A model generated the notes under the pieces. That model was not told the origin of the DNA and ran no database searches. It saw only the letters and a program-made list of their open reading frames with translations. 64,000 bases of DNA. Origin: Mycobacterium sp. GA-0227b (GTDB lineage: Bacteria; Actinomycetota; Actinomycetes; Mycobacteriales; Mycobacteriaceae). The translations under genes and the position numbers were made by a program. Within the stretch, counting starts at the first letter, position 1. Every line of letters begins with the position of its first letter. The stretch lies in contig NZ_LQIK01000010.1 in NCBI RefSeq assembly GCF_001499855.1, positions 35,663 to 99,662 of the forward strand, given 5' to 3'. Positions 1-8,422 of this stretch are shown here, piece by piece.

Positions 1-2
1 TG

Positions 3-308
3 CAGGTCGCGTTGCTCGCGGTGAAGCCCCGTCCCCCGCTGTCGGCTGTGCTACGCGCGCAGCTTTCGGTGAAATCGGATCTGGTGCTGGCGCTGGCGGT
101 CAACATCTTCAACCTGATTCCCGGCTCGATCGTGCTCGAGATCGACCAAACTCGGCGGCTGCTCTACATGCACGTCATCGACGTCGGCTCGGACCGCGCG
201 CTGAGCGCGTTCTACCACCAGGTGGCCGTGGTGGAGCGGCTGCTGGTCGCGACGTTCGAACGTCAGGAAGACTGGCGGCCCGCGGCTGCCGAGGAGGACG
301 ACGCATGA
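3..308 (+). CDS. mrpE: Mrp-type Na+/H+ antiporter subunit E (partial, 5' end outside window)
   Basis: Subunit E of the multi-subunit monovalent cation/proton antiporter (Mrp/Mnh/Pha), an inner-membrane complex for pH and sodium homeostasis. The frame is open to the left edge, so only about 100 C-terminal residues are seen. The hydrophobic stretch VLALAVNIFNLIPGSIV followed by the hydrophilic tail with LYMHVIDVG is typical of the family's C-terminal half. The stop overlaps the start of the next gene by 4 bases, so E, F and G are co-transcribed and translationally coupled. Subunits A-D should lie just upstream. The family call rests on this tail and on the F and G genes that follow. Confidence 0.85.
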   Translation, partial: QVALLAVKPRPPLSAVLRAQLSVKSDLVLALAVNIFNLIPGSIVLEIDQTRRLLYMHVIDVGSDRALSAFYHQVAVVERLLVATFERQEDWRPAAAEEDDA

Positions 309-595
309 ACACCGTCTGGGTCATCGCCGCCGTGATGATCACCGCTGCGGCGGCGATCACGATGTTCCGTCTTCTGGCCGGGCCGAGCACACTGGACCGT
401 CTGGTGGCGGTCGACACCCTCATCGCGGTGGCGATGTGCGGGATCGGTATCTGGGCCGCCTACAGCCTGGACAGCACCGTGACGTACGGCTTGACCGCGT
501 TGGCGTTGATCAGCTTCGTCGGCACGGTGAGCGTCGCGCGTTTCCGTGTGCCCGACGTCGAGACTCCACCGGCAGCTCGGAGGAGGCGGCGATGA
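305..595 (+). CDS. mrpF: Mrp-type Na+/H+ antiporter subunit F
   Basis: Small inner-membrane subunit F of the Mrp antiporter. The 96 residues form three hydrophobic segments (about 3-22, 34-54 and 59-80). The family signature LLAGPSTLDRLVAVDTL lies between the first two, with the conserved GPS and DR residues. The ATG sits in an ATGA overlap with the E gene, and the stop overlaps the ATG of subunit G. Length is normal for the family. The tail ends in a run of arginines. Function in the complex follows from the family. Confidence 0.93.
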   Translation: MNTVWVIAAVMITAAAAITMFRLLAGPSTLDRLVAVDTLIAVAMCGIGIWAAYSLDSTVTYGLTALALISFVGTVSVARFRVPDVETPPAARRRRR

Positions 596-954
596 ACGTC
601 CTCGACATCGTCACGAGCGTGCTTGTGCTGGGCGGCTCGACACTCGCGCTGACCGCGGCGATCGGCGTGGTGCGCTTCCCCGACACGTTGACCCGGATGC
701 ACGCGGCTTCCAAACCGCAGGTGCTCGGCCTCCTGTTGGTGCTCGCCGGCGCCGCGATCCGGCTGCGCGGCCAGGCCGACGTCGGCATGCTCGTGCTGAC
801 CGGATTGTTCACGGTGATCACCGCGCCGGTGGTGGCGAACCGGGTTGGTCAGCTCGCGTACCGGGAACAGAACGTCCGAGACGATCTTTTGACCACGGAC
901 GAGATCGACGAGTTCGCCGATCACATGGAAAGCGGTGGCAATGGCCAGGACTGA
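592..954 (+). CDS. mrpG: Mrp-type Na+/H+ antiporter subunit G
   Basis: Subunit G of the Mrp antiporter, 120 residues with three membrane segments. The family motif GVVRFPDTLTRMHAASKPQ (about residues 24-42), with conserved RFPD and RMHA, is present. The ATG at 592 overlaps the stop of subunit F and is preferred over the longer open frame, which runs back into the F gene. The C-terminal tail (DDLLTTDEIDEFADHMESGG) is acidic. It is the last antiporter gene, and its end overlaps the start of the downstream methyltransferase. Confidence 0.93.
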   Translation: MNVLDIVTSVLVLGGSTLALTAAIGVVRFPDTLTRMHAASKPQVLGLLLVLAGAAIRLRGQADVGMLVLTGLFTVITAPVVANRVGQLAYREQNVRDDLLTTDEIDEFADHMESGGNGQD

Positions 955-1846
955 GGACGACAGCTGGGACATCACCGAAAGTGTCGGCGCGACTGCGCTG
1001 GGTGTGGCTTGGTCCCGCGCGCTCGAGCAGGACAGCGATTGCCCGCTGTTCACCGACCCCTACGCGAAGATGTTCGTCGACGCTGCGGTGGAGCGAGGTT
1101 GGCAACTGCCGCCGACTTACATGGTCGAGCGGATCAAGGCCATCGGAGGGTATGCGGCCTCGCGCACCAAGTGGTTCGACGAGTTCTTCGTCGCCGCGGG
1201 CGCCAACGGGATCGACCAGGCGGTGATCCTCGCCGCCGGACTCGACGCGCGGGCCTGGCGGCTGCCGTGGATCGACGACACCGTGGTCTACGAGATCGAC
1301 CAGCCGATGGTGTTGGCGTTCAAGGCCGAGACGCTGCGCAAGCACGAGGCGACACCCGCCGCCACGTATGCCCCGGTGCCGATCGACCTTCGTGACGATT
1401 GGCCGAGAGCGTTGCGCGACGCGGGGTTTGACGCCAGCGAGCCGACCGCGTGGGCTGCCGAAGGACTGCTGCCATACCTACCTGCCAGCGGTCAGGATCT
1501 GCTGTTCGAACGCATTCACGAACTCAGTGCGCTCGGCAGCCGGATCGGCGTCGAGTCGTTCGGCGCGGGCTTCTTCGACCCGGAGTATCTCGCGAGTCGA
1601 CGCGAGAAGCTGCAGCAGTACCGGCAGGAGGCCGGCGTAGAGGACGACGAGAACGTGTTCGACGTCGAGCATCTGTGGTTCGTCGAAGAGCGCACCGAGG
1701 TGACCGACTGGCTGACCGACCACGGTTGGGAAGTGACCGCTATCGCTGCCGCGGATTTGATGGACCGCTACGGCCGATGCGCGGCCGGCGAAGCCGACGA
1801 GTCCACGCCCCGAACGGTTTTCATCGAGGGCCACAAGATCTGCTGA
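941..1846 (+). CDS. Class I SAM-dependent methyltransferase, mycobacterial TIGR00027/LCMT-like family
   Basis: Putative S-adenosylmethionine-dependent O-methyltransferase of the leucine-carboxyl-methyltransferase-like family, which has many paralogues in mycobacteria. It opens with ARTEDDSWDITESVGATALGVA, the usual family N-terminus. SAM-binding elements are VILAAGLDARAWRL (near residue 87) and VYEIDQP (acidic residue ending strand 2). The family's E-G-L-L-P-Y-L signature lies near 172. ATG 941 is chosen over GTG 935 because it matches the family start. The gene overlaps mrpG by 14 bases, so it may be read on the same transcript. The substrate is unknown. Confidence 0.85.
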   Translation: MARTEDDSWDITESVGATALGVAWSRALEQDSDCPLFTDPYAKMFVDAAVERGWQLPPTYMVERIKAIGGYAASRTKWFDEFFVAAGANGIDQAVILAAGLDARAWRLPWIDDTVVYEIDQPMVLAFKAETLRKHEATPAATYAPVPIDLRDDWPRALRDAGFDASEPTAWAAEGLLPYLPASGQDLLFERIHELSALGSRIGVESFGAGFFDPEYLASRREKLQQYRQEAGVEDDENVFDVEHLWFVEERTEVTDWLTDHGWEVTAIAAADLMDRYGRCAAGEADESTPRTVFIEGHKIC

Positions 1847-1909
1847 TGCTCGCGTGCTGAGCCGATGGTGTCGGCCAATTGACGTCAGGTCAGGGGGGCC
1901 GGTGTCGGG

Positions 1910-1915
1910 TAACTT
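1910..1915 (+). promoter_or_regulatory. -10 hexamer TAACTT, leaderless start predicted for 1923
   Basis: TAACTT fits the mycobacterial -10 consensus TANNNT and ends 7 bases before the ATG at 1923. Transcription would start at or next to the A of the start codon. No Shine-Dalgarno sequence fits between them. Inference from spacing only. Confidence 0.45.
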
Positions 1916-1922
1916 CTAGGCC

Positions 1923-2207
1923 ATGGAGGTTGATCCTGAGATCCTGAAGGCGTTCGCCGGTCAAGTCGATACGGCGTCATCGCTGATCCGTGAAGCTGAC
2001 GTCGGCAACAAGGTGTCCGATGCCGCTGACGGCTTACCCGGTTCCACTACTCAGTGGGCTGCACGACTGGTCGGTGGGCATGTGACAGAGCGGGCCGACG
2101 CGATAGCCGCGAATGTCAGCAGGATCGGCGCGGCGGTCCGCGGTGCGGGCAACACCTACGAGGTGACCGACTCCGACCTTGCGGGAAATTTCAAGGGGAT
2201 CTTCTAA
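1923..2207 (+). CDS. EspC-like (DUF2580) type VII secretion target protein
   Basis: Protein of 94 residues resembling the EspC/DUF2580 group of small helical proteins that are substrates or partners of ESX (type VII) secretion systems. It shows a predicted helix-turn-helix hairpin: helix 1 about 4-25, a turn around QW (residue 41) and helix 2 about 50-77. It is followed by YEVTD (about 79-83), which fits the YxxxD/E secretion signal. There is no Sec signal peptide. It is the first gene of a three-gene operon, 3 bases before a larger WXG-type protein that it may escort as a heterodimer. Family assignment is by pattern, not by search. Confidence 0.72.
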   Translation: MEVDPEILKAFAGQVDTASSLIREADVGNKVSDAADGLPGSTTQWAARLVGGHVTERADAIAANVSRIGAAVRGAGNTYEVTDSDLAGNFKGIF

Positions 2208-2210
2208 CCG

Positions 2211-3584
2211 GTGCTCCCATCTCGTTCGCGCCTCGAGGGCTGGAACCCTGACTCGCTAACTTTCACGGGCTCGACGGTCATGACGAGCGGTGAATCCGTG
2301 GAACAGGCTGTCGACCGCATCAGCAACAACCTCAAGATCATGCCCGAGACCAAGGCGTGGTCCGGTGAGGCGCACGACGCGGCCTCGGGCATGTTCGACC
2401 GCGCGCACCAGACAGCCGCAGAGTTCAGCGACTACACCACCGCGATCGCTGGTGCCCTCAGAGAAGGCGCCACCACTATCGGTGCTGCCCGAAAAGCGCT
2501 GCTGGACAAAGCTGACGATATCGACCGCGGCCCACTTAGCGTGTCGGAGGGATGGGTGGTGTTGATCGATCCGGGCTCTCAAACTGCCGACCAGATCGCC
2601 CAGCTGATGAATCAAGTCGCGACCGAACAGGCCGCCGTCAACGAGTTGTTGGTGGCCGTCGGCGACGCCGACACGACCACAGCCGACAAGGTGGTGGCCG
2701 TGGCAAAGCCGTTCGGTTTCGCGCCTCCTGACACCGGCGGACTGCCTGGCATGATGGCTCCCGGCGCGCAGCGACCGGCAGACGACGTCCCGGATCCTCG
2801 CGACCCGCTTGGGCTCATGCAACAAGCGACCGTGCGCGGTGAGGAGATGGCCATGACTGTCCGCGAGACAACATCGCGGTACAACGACGAAGGCCATTTC
2901 GAAAAGACTTTGCTCATGCAGGACGGAAGCAGGCATGTCATCACCGAGTACAAGCCCGATTACAAGAACGGCGTCCCCGACATGACAACCGATGACCACT
3001 ACGACGCCGACGGCAATCTGATCTCGTGGACTAGCTCGACACGCACGCCGCGGGGTTACAAGAAGACCATCATGAACTGGGCGGACGGGACACAGTACGT
3101 CATCGACGAAACGCCGGAAGGCGTGCGCAATGGAGCTTTCACCTTGCCTGACGGCCGACCTGGCGTTCTCCCGCCCGATAGCCCCCTGCTCGTGCAGACC
3201 GTCCCCGACCGCATTGGAGATGTCCTGACTGGCTTGGAAACGCACATCGATCGCGGCGGCAAGATCCCGATGCTCTCGATGGACGCAGTGGAGAAGGTCG
3301 GGGCCGGCGCCAAGTACGGCGGACCAGCCCTGGGTGTGATGTCAGCGATGTACGACTTCCTCGCGGCGCCGACTCCCGCCGACAAATGTGTTTCGGTCTT
3401 CGCAGGCACCTTCGCGCTCGCCGGCAATGCCGGTGGTGCGGCGGGCGGGGCAATTGCCGGCGGCGCAATACCCGTCATCGGTCCTGTGGCCGCTCCGGCA
3501 CTTGCCGTCGGCGGGTCAGTGGCTGCCGGCGCGTGGATGAAGTCCGTCGGCACCAAGGTTGGCGAGGTGTTGTGCGGAGCATGA
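2211..3584 (+). CDS. WXG100-like N-terminal, glycine-zipper C-terminal protein; candidate type VII secreted effector
   Basis: Unrecognised 457-residue protein. The N-terminal roughly 150 residues are predicted helical and contain a WXG motif (AWSGEAHDAA, near residue 48), as in ESX substrates. A Pro-rich linker follows (about 170-205). A charged middle region (about 215-320) has RHS/YD-like strands such as YDADGNLISW. The last 100 residues hold a Gly/Ala-rich hydrophobic zipper (AGNAGGAAGGAIAGG, about 400-440), as in pore-forming or membrane-inserting toxins. The GTG start lies 3 bases after the EspC-like gene, and the stop overlaps the next ATG. It could be a secreted toxin or a cell-surface protein; no catalytic motif was seen. 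Confidence 0.6.
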   Translation: MLPSRSRLEGWNPDSLTFTGSTVMTSGESVEQAVDRISNNLKIMPETKAWSGEAHDAASGMFDRAHQTAAEFSDYTTAIAGALREGATTIGAARKALLDKADDIDRGPLSVSEGWVVLIDPGSQTADQIAQLMNQVATEQAAVNELLVAVGDADTTTADKVVAVAKPFGFAPPDTGGLPGMMAPGAQRPADDVPDPRDPLGLMQQATVRGEEMAMTVRETTSRYNDEGHFEKTLLMQDGSRHVITEYKPDYKNGVPDMTTDDHYDADGNLISWTSSTRTPRGYKKTIMNWADGTQYVIDETPEGVRNGAFTLPDGRPGVLPPDSPLLVQTVPDRIGDVLTGLETHIDRGGKIPMLSMDAVEKVGAGAKYGGPALGVMSAMYDFLAAPTPADKCVSVFAGTFALAGNAGGAAGGAIAGGAIPVIGPVAAPALAVGGSVAAGAWMKSVGTKVGEVLCGA

Positions 3585-4351
3585 AGGCACTGCCCCCACC
3601 GCCAAACTGGGACAAAGGTCTGTCCGTCTTGGGGAAGCTCGGGCTTCTGATCGTCGGGGGCGGCGTTGTTTACGGCTTGGCTCAAACGGTGGTCGCGCTG
3701 CAGCGTGGCTCCGCCCTCGCTGCGCTGACTGCTGGCGGAATGACTGTGTTTTTCGCTGGATTCGCCGCCACGCTCGCGACGACCTTTTTCAGCTCACCCG
3801 CACGGTTTGCTTCCTCTGATGGTCGCGGAACGACGGTGCGTATCAATCCCTTGATCGTCTGGTGCTACGGGGTCGCCTCTGTCGGCGGTGCGGTCGGATC
3901 GGCTTGCTACGTCGCGTTTGTTTCACGAGGAGTTGCAGAGCTACCTTTCACCACGCCAGGGCCGGATACCGTCACCCGATACTTGATGATCAGCCTGCTG
4001 GTGCTCTCACTGACTGGACTGGCGGCGATACTCAGGCGCCCCGGGGCGGCCTACTTACGCATCGGACCCGACGGAGTCGAAAACGCTGACATCTTGCGAA
4101 CCCGCAATGCGCGATGGGCTGACATCGTAGATATCACCGATATGGCCGACAAGCGGACCCGAAACCCAATTGTTCTCGTGCTCAACGACGCCCAGTCAAT
4201 CGTCGTACCAAACGCCGACCGCTACGAGCCCGACTTCGGGCCGCTGTACTGGATGGTCCGCCACTACTGGAAGCATCCGGAAGACCGCGACGAACTCACG
4301 GACGGACGCGCGCTCGAGCGGCTGCGCAACGCGCAGTTCGTCCCCGAGTAG
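3581..4351 (+). CDS. Four-helix membrane protein, partner of the WXG-like protein
   Basis: Unrecognised 256-residue protein. Hydrophobic segments near residues 16-36, 43-64, 88-110 and 131-151 suggest four membrane helices. A soluble C-terminal domain of about 100 residues follows (RIGPDGVENADILRTRNARW onward), resembling a PH-like or bPH fold. The ATG overlaps the preceding stop (ATGA), so it is translationally coupled to the 457-residue WXG-like protein. Such coupling suggests an immunity, anchoring or receptor role for that protein; this is inference. The last gene of the operon, it faces the Lon-domain gene across a short intergenic hairpin. Confidence 0.6.
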   Translation: MKALPPPPNWDKGLSVLGKLGLLIVGGGVVYGLAQTVVALQRGSALAALTAGGMTVFFAGFAATLATTFFSSPARFASSDGRGTTVRINPLIVWCYGVASVGGAVGSACYVAFVSRGVAELPFTTPGPDTVTRYLMISLLVLSLTGLAAILRRPGAAYLRIGPDGVENADILRTRNARWADIVDITDMADKRTRNPIVLVLNDAQSIVVPNADRYEPDFGPLYWMVRHYWKHPEDRDELTDGRALERLRNAQFVPE

Positions 4352-4382
4352 CCGCCGAATCTGAACATACGCGCGATAATCT

Positions 4383-4415
4383 GCCGAAATCGCATGTCAT
4401 AACTTCAGTTTCGGC
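4383..4415. repeat. Short intergenic hairpin, weak member of CGARAYYGM-ended family
   Basis: Arms GCCGAAA and TTTCGGC surround a 19-base loop between two convergent genes. The left end CGAAATCGC fits the end consensus CGARAYYGM found in three stronger hairpins in this window. The arms are only 7 bases, so the link is weak. It may simply act as a bidirectional terminator. Confidence 0.4.
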
Positions 4416-4422
4416 CGAGCGC

Positions 4423-5061
4423 CTACTCCCCCGACGAGAGCTGGAACTCGACCATCGCGGTCACGGTCTCCACGGCGTCGCTGAGCGCCGCGAGCCGCTC
4501 GGCAGCAGAAGGCGCCGCCAGCACCGCATAGCGGTCTGCCTGGCCCATCGGCAGCCGAGACGCCAACGCGTACAACCACTTACCAGCGTCATCGGAGGCA
4601 TCGGCTCCTCTCACGATGTCGCGGGCGTCGACCTCGGCGCCGCGGGCGGCGGCGATGCGTTCGAACAATGCGACGATGCGGTCCTCGACATCACGGATCG
4701 CATCCACCTCGACGGGGTCGCCCGGTGCGTCCGGCCACGGCTCGACCGCGGCGCGCGGGTACGGATCGTCGGGTTGCCACTCGATCACCCGGATACGTTC
4801 GCCCATCATGCATTTCAACCGATATCGGCCATCGCCGAAGTCTGCGACCTCCGCGATGTGCGCGAGTGCACCGATGTCGCTGCGGGTGTCCCCGCCGCCG
4901 ACCTCCCGGCCCGCCGCAATCAGCACCACGCCGAACGCCGGGTCCGACTCCGCCAGACAGTCCGAAACCAGCGCACTGTAACGGGGTTCGAAGATGCGCA
5001 GCGGGAGTTCCTCGCCGGGCAGCATGGCCACCTGCAGCGGGAACATCGGGATTGCCGGCAC
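4423..5061 (-). CDS. Lon substrate-binding (LON N-terminal) domain protein
   Basis: Stand-alone LON N-terminal domain protein of 212 residues (Rv0434-type). The family hallmark IPMFPLQVAMLPGEELPLRIFEPRY is at the extreme N-terminus. GVVLIAAGREVGG and the ALAHIAEV strand follow. No ATPase or protease domain is present, so it is not Lon itself; a role in substrate recognition or an unrelated binding function is possible. The GTG at 5061 is 1 base after the stop of the upstream ligase gene and removes a leader that does not fit the family. Probably co-transcribed with that gene. Confidence 0.85.
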   Translation of the reverse strand: MPAIPMFPLQVAMLPGEELPLRIFEPRYSALVSDCLAESDPAFGVVLIAAGREVGGGDTRSDIGALAHIAEVADFGDGRYRLKCMMGERIRVIEWQPDDPYPRAAVEPWPDAPGDPVEVDAIRDVEDRIVALFERIAAARGAEVDARDIVRGADASDDAGKWLYALASRLPMGQADRYAVLAAPSAAERLAALSDAVETVTAMVEFQLSSGE

Positions 5062-5062
5062 G

Positions 5063-6193
5063 TCAGATGTCCAGTTCGGCGACCAGGGCGTCGACCACCG
5101 CACGCAAGTCACCGTCGTGCTCCTCGGCGACGCGGCGTTGCCGTTGATACGACGCGCCGGAGGTGTAGATGTCGGCGACGCGCCTCAGTTCGTCGGCACA
5201 GTGCAGCGACGCGGCCACCGGTTCGAGCCGGTTCAGCAACTCGTCCAGATCCTCGGTCACCAGCCGCTCGTTGCTGTCGGCATCCTGGATGATGATCGCG
5301 TCCAACCCGTATCGCGCCGCGCGCCACTTGTTTTCCTGCACATGCCACGGCGGCATGGTGGGCAGCGACTCACCCGCGTCCAGGCGCCGGTCGAGGTCGA
5401 CGACCAGACAATGCGTCAGCGCCACCAGCGCACTCAGCTCGCGCAGATTGGACACACCGTCGAAGACTCGCACCTCCACCGTGCCGATGTGCGGGGAAGG
5501 CCGGATATCCCAACGGATTTCGTTCATGTGGTCGATGATGCCGGTCTTCTTCTGGTCGTATACGAAGCGTTCCCACTCCGCCCATGTCTGGAAGTGGAAC
5601 GGCAGCCCGGCCGTCGGCAACTGCTGGAACATCATCGCCCGGTTGGAGGCGTAACCGGTGTCCTCACCGTCCCAGAACGGCGACGACGCCGACAACGCCA
5701 GCAGGTGCGGGTAGTGGTTGAGCAGCGAGGTGTTGATCGCCATTACCTTGTGCGCCGACCGAACTCCCACGTGCACATGCACGCCCCAGATCAGCATCTG
5801 CCTGCCCCACCACTGGGTCCGTTTGATCAGTTCGGCGTAGCGCGGGGCGTCGGTGAGGCTGCCCGGCGACCATTTCGCGAACGGATGCGTGCCGGCGCAG
5901 AACAGGTCCATGCCGCGGTTGCGGACGATCTGGCGGGCGGTCCCCAGCGTCGAGCGCAGGTCGTCCATCGCCTCGGGCACCGAATCGCAGATCCCCGTGA
6001 CGAACTCGACCGTGTTGCGCAGCAGCTCTTTGTGCACGCGCGGGTTGTCGCCGAGTTCTTCGATGACCGCGGCCGCCCCGTTGCTCAAATCACGCGTCGT
6101 GGCGTCGACGAGGGCGAACTCCCACTCCACCCCGACGGTCGGCCGAGGCGAGCCGGCGAAGTCGATGCGGCTGTTAGCCGGTACCGATAACAC
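5063..6193 (-). CDS. Carboxylate-amine ligase, glutamate-cysteine ligase type 2 (YbdK-like)
   Basis: GCS2 family enzyme of 376 residues, equivalent to Rv0433; catalyses weak glutamate-cysteine ligation in characterised relatives, but the true physiological substrate is uncertain because mycobacteria use mycothiol. The start region [12 protein letters not shown] carries the conserved ExE metal/ATP site. [11 protein letters not shown], the FDGVSNLRE region and the C-terminal [11 protein letters not shown] are family features. GTG 6193 gives the length of the M. tuberculosis protein and overlaps the sodC end by 20 bases. The longer open frame would add 21 atypical Arg/Pro-rich residues. Confidence 0.87.
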   Translation of the reverse strand: MLSVPANSRIDFAGSPRPTVGVEWEFALVDATTRDLSNGAAAVIEELGDNPRVHKELLRNTVEFVTGICDSVPEAMDDLRSTLGTARQIVRNRGMDLFCAGTHPFAKWSPGSLTDAPRYAELIKRTQWWGRQMLIWGVHVHVGVRSAHKVMAINTSLLNHYPHLLALSASSPFWDGEDTGYASNRAMMFQQLPTAGLPFHFQTWAEWERFVYDQKKTGIIDHMNEIRWDIRPSPHIGTVEVRVFDGVSNLRELSALVALTHCLVVDLDRRLDAGESLPTMPPWHVQENKWRAARYGLDAIIIQDADSNERLVTEDLDELLNRLEPVAASLHCADELRRVADIYTSGASYQRQRRVAEEHDGDLRAVVDALVAELDI

Positions 6194-6887
6194 CGCATGC
6201 CACCCGCGAGCCGGCGTCACCGGTCGCCAGAGTGGCCGCGTCCGGTGGCGGATCACCGTTGACCTGCTGGTAGCGCTCCGGCGGGATGTTGGCGAAATTG
6301 TCCGCCTTCTCGTGGATGATGATCGCCGTTCCCGCGCCCCCGGTGAGTTCCTCGGCGGTGAACGCGTCGGTCGTCGTCACCAACTTCGCCGAACCGTCCT
6401 CGCGGACCTGCAGTGACGACAGGTCACCACTGGCCGGGTGCCCGCTGTGCCCGGGCACCTGGAAGTGTCCGCCCGCGGAGTTGAAGTTCCCGGGTGCGCC
6501 GCCGGTGGGCGCGACCGAGTTGGCCTCGCACTTGCCGACCTGGTGAATGTGCATGCCGTGGAAGCCGGGCGTGAGCTCACCGGGTGTCGTCGTCTCCACG
6601 GTGACCGTGGCATAGCCGCCGCTGAACTGGATGTCGGCCTTGGCGACCGGGGTGCCGTCAGCCATTTTCAGTTCGGCCGTGAGTTTCTCGCCGCCGGGCT
6701 GACCTTCGCCCTGGCCTTCGCCGTGACCGCCGCTTCCCTCACCCGGCGGCGCCGCGGGCGCTGGAGAACCGGTCCAGACGGACGGTGTCGTGCCGGGCGC
6801 GCTGCTGGGTTGTTCGGGTGCGGCGCAGGCGCTCAACGCGAGAGCGGGGACGGAGAACAAGGCAGCAGCGGCGACGGTCTTGAACAT
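6174..6887 (-). CDS. sodC: Cu/Zn superoxide dismutase, lipoprotein
   Basis: Periplasmic or surface Cu,Zn superoxide dismutase, converting superoxide to oxygen and peroxide. 237 residues. A signal peptide ends in the lipobox LSAC (Cys about residue 21), so it is membrane-anchored. A Pro/Gly-rich linker precedes the catalytic domain. Metal ligands lie in [11 protein letters not shown] (HxH) and in [13 protein letters not shown]. The C-terminal [18 protein letters not shown] is the mycobacterial variant of the metal and electrostatic loop. ATG 6887 is the first start giving a proper signal peptide. It follows the virR homologue with about 10 bases between them. Confidence 0.96.
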   Translation of the reverse strand: MFKTVAAAALFSVPALALSACAAPEQPSSAPGTTPSVWTGSPAPAAPPGEGSGGHGEGQGEGQPGGEKLTAELKMADGTPVAKADIQFSGGYATVTVETTTPGELTPGFHGMHIHQVGKCEANSVAPTGGAPGNFNSAGGHFQVPGHSGHPASGDLSSLQVREDGSAKLVTTTDAFTAEELTGGAGTAIIIHEKADNFANIPPERYQQVNGDPPPDAATLATGDAGSRVACGVIGTG

Positions 6888-6897
6888 GCGCAAGAGC

Positions 6898-7356
6898 CTA
6901 ACCGGTGACCACCACGACGACACCCGGCGGTTGCTCGGCGAGCCCGGGCACCCGCGGTTCGACGGGCGCCTCGAGCAGTCGGCCCACCTCTTCGGCGGCC
7001 TCGCGCTCGCCGGGGGCGTCACTGAAGTACACGGTGGTGGCGGTCACCTCCGGCAGTTCCAGGTTGCCGGTCTCGGTGACGTTCCAGCCGGCCTCGCGCA
7101 ACCGGTTGGCCGCCTCCTCGGCCGCGCCCTGCACCGTCGAGATGTTGAAGACGCGGACTTCGGCCTTTTCCGGGGCCGCCGGTGTGCTCGTCGGCGTGCT
7201 GGTCGTCGTCGTTGTGGCCAGCGGCGCCTGAGCGTCGTCGTCGTCGCTGTCGGAACCCATCGCCTGAAACGCCACCAACAGGAACACCACGCCGAGAAAG
7301 AGCAGCACCATCACCATGGCGCGCAGTGGCAACCCGGACGAGTCTCGCTGGTTCAT
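6898..7356 (-). CDS. virR: LytR C-terminal domain membrane protein, VirR homologue
   Basis: Homologue of Rv0431/VirR, which in M. tuberculosis controls release of extracellular vesicles and cell-envelope remodelling. 152 residues: short basic N-terminus, one membrane helix (about 15-34, [17 protein letters not shown]), an Asp-rich and then Thr/Pro-rich linker, and a LytR_C domain ([25 protein letters not shown] onward) outside the membrane. ATG 7356 is used because it matches the known N-terminus; an upstream in-frame GTG exists at 7365. It lies between sodC and the DUF3263 gene on the same strand, with 40 bases to the latter. Confidence 0.88.
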   Translation of the reverse strand: MNQRDSSGLPLRAMVMVLLFLGVVFLLVAFQAMGSDSDDDDAQAPLATTTTTSTPTSTPAAPEKAEVRVFNISTVQGAAEEAANRLREAGWNVTETGNLELPEVTATTVYFSDAPGEREAAEEVGRLLEAPVEPRVPGLAEQPPGVVVVVTG

Positions 7357-7396
7357 TGCGCCCACCTTATCGAGCGGGCCACGGGGCCCGGGAAAC

Positions 7397-7705
7397 TCAG
7401 GTGACGTCGAAGCCGAGACGGCGCGCCGCCCGGGCCTTCTGCCGGCTGGCCCGCAGCCGTCGCAACCGTTTGACCAGCATCGGGTCCGCCGCGAGCGCCT
7501 CAGGCCGGTCGACCAACGCGTTCAGCACCTGGTAGTAGCGGGTCGCCGACATGGAGAACAGTTCCCTGATGGCGTCTTCCTTGGAGCCCGCGTACTTCCA
7601 CCACTGCCGTTCGAACGCGAGAATGTCGTGCTCGCGCCGGGTCAGCCCGTCGGAGAGTTCGGAGTTGTCCCCGGATTGCTCAGTCCGCGCGATCGCGCCG
7701 TCCAT
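7397..7705 (-). CDS. DUF3263 domain protein (Rv0430-type)
   Basis: Small basic protein of unknown function, about 102 residues. The conserved core LTRREHDILAFERQWWKYAGSKEDAIRELF is followed by YYQVLNALVDRPEALAADPMLVKRLRRLR and a very basic C-terminus. The pattern of helices resembles a DNA-binding or sigma-like HTH, so a nucleoid or regulatory role is possible. ATG 7705 has GGAAGG upstream and gives the usual family length. An ATG at 7741 would add 12 residues. Divergent from def across about 120 bases. Confidence 0.82.
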   Translation of the reverse strand: MDGAIARTEQSGDNSELSDGLTRREHDILAFERQWWKYAGSKEDAIRELFSMSATRYYQVLNALVDRPEALAADPMLVKRLRRLRASRQKARAARRLGFDVT

Positions 7706-7828
7706 CTGGCTTTTGGACCCTTCCGACAACTTGAATGACATCGCTGTGGTTCGGCGCTCATTCAACCACGGGTTTGGTTGATGAGCCGTCCGACATGCCC
7801 GCGAGTCGGCTCATTAAGCTTTCCGAGC

Positions 7829-8422
7829 ATGGCAGTCGTTCCGATCCGCATCGTAGGAGATCCCGTCCTGCACACCGCCACCGAGCCGGTGCCTGTCGGG
7901 GACGACGGTTCGCTGCCCGCCGATGTCGCGGACTTGATCGCCGACCTCTACGACACGATGGACGCCGCGAACGGGGTCGGTCTGGCCGCGAATCAGATCG
8001 GGGTCGCCAAGCGGGTGTTCGTCTACGACTGCGCGGAGGTGCGGGGCCGCATCACCCGTCGCCGCGGCGTGGTCGTCAACCCGGTGCTGGAAACCTCCGA
8101 GGTGCCCGAGACCATGCCCGATCCGGACGACGACGACGAGGGTTGCCTTTCGGTGCCGGGCGAGTCGTTCCCGACGGGGCGGGCCACCTGGGCGCGGGTG
8201 ACCGGCCTTGACGCCGACGGCACGCCGATCACCATCGAGGGAACCGACCTGTTCGCCCGGATGTTGCAGCACGAGACCGGCCACCTCGACGGCTTTCTGT
8301 ATCTGGACCGGTTGGTCGGCAGGCACGCGCGCAGCGCCAAACGCACGGTGAAGTCGCACGGCTGGGGTGTGCCGGGCTTGTCGTGGCTGCCCGGTAAGGA
8401 TCCGGATCCGTTCGGGCACTGA
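7829..8422 (+). CDS. def: Peptide deformylase
   Basis: Removes the N-formyl group from nascent proteins. 197 residues, as in M. tuberculosis. All three metal motifs are present: [10 protein letters not shown] (motif 1), EGCLSVP (motif 2, Cys ligand) and QHETGHLDG (motif 3, HExxH). An acidic insert DPDDDDE precedes motif 2. ATG 7829 fits the known N-terminus; the open frame runs further upstream but is unsupported. The stop overlaps the next ATG, so the GNAT gene is coupled to it. Confidence 0.96.
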   Translation: MAVVPIRIVGDPVLHTATEPVPVGDDGSLPADVADLIADLYDTMDAANGVGLAANQIGVAKRVFVYDCAEVRGRITRRRGVVVNPVLETSEVPETMPDPDDDDEGCLSVPGESFPTGRATWARVTGLDADGTPITIEGTDLFARMLQHETGHLDGFLYLDRLVGRHARSAKRTVKSHGWGVPGLSWLPGKDPDPFGH

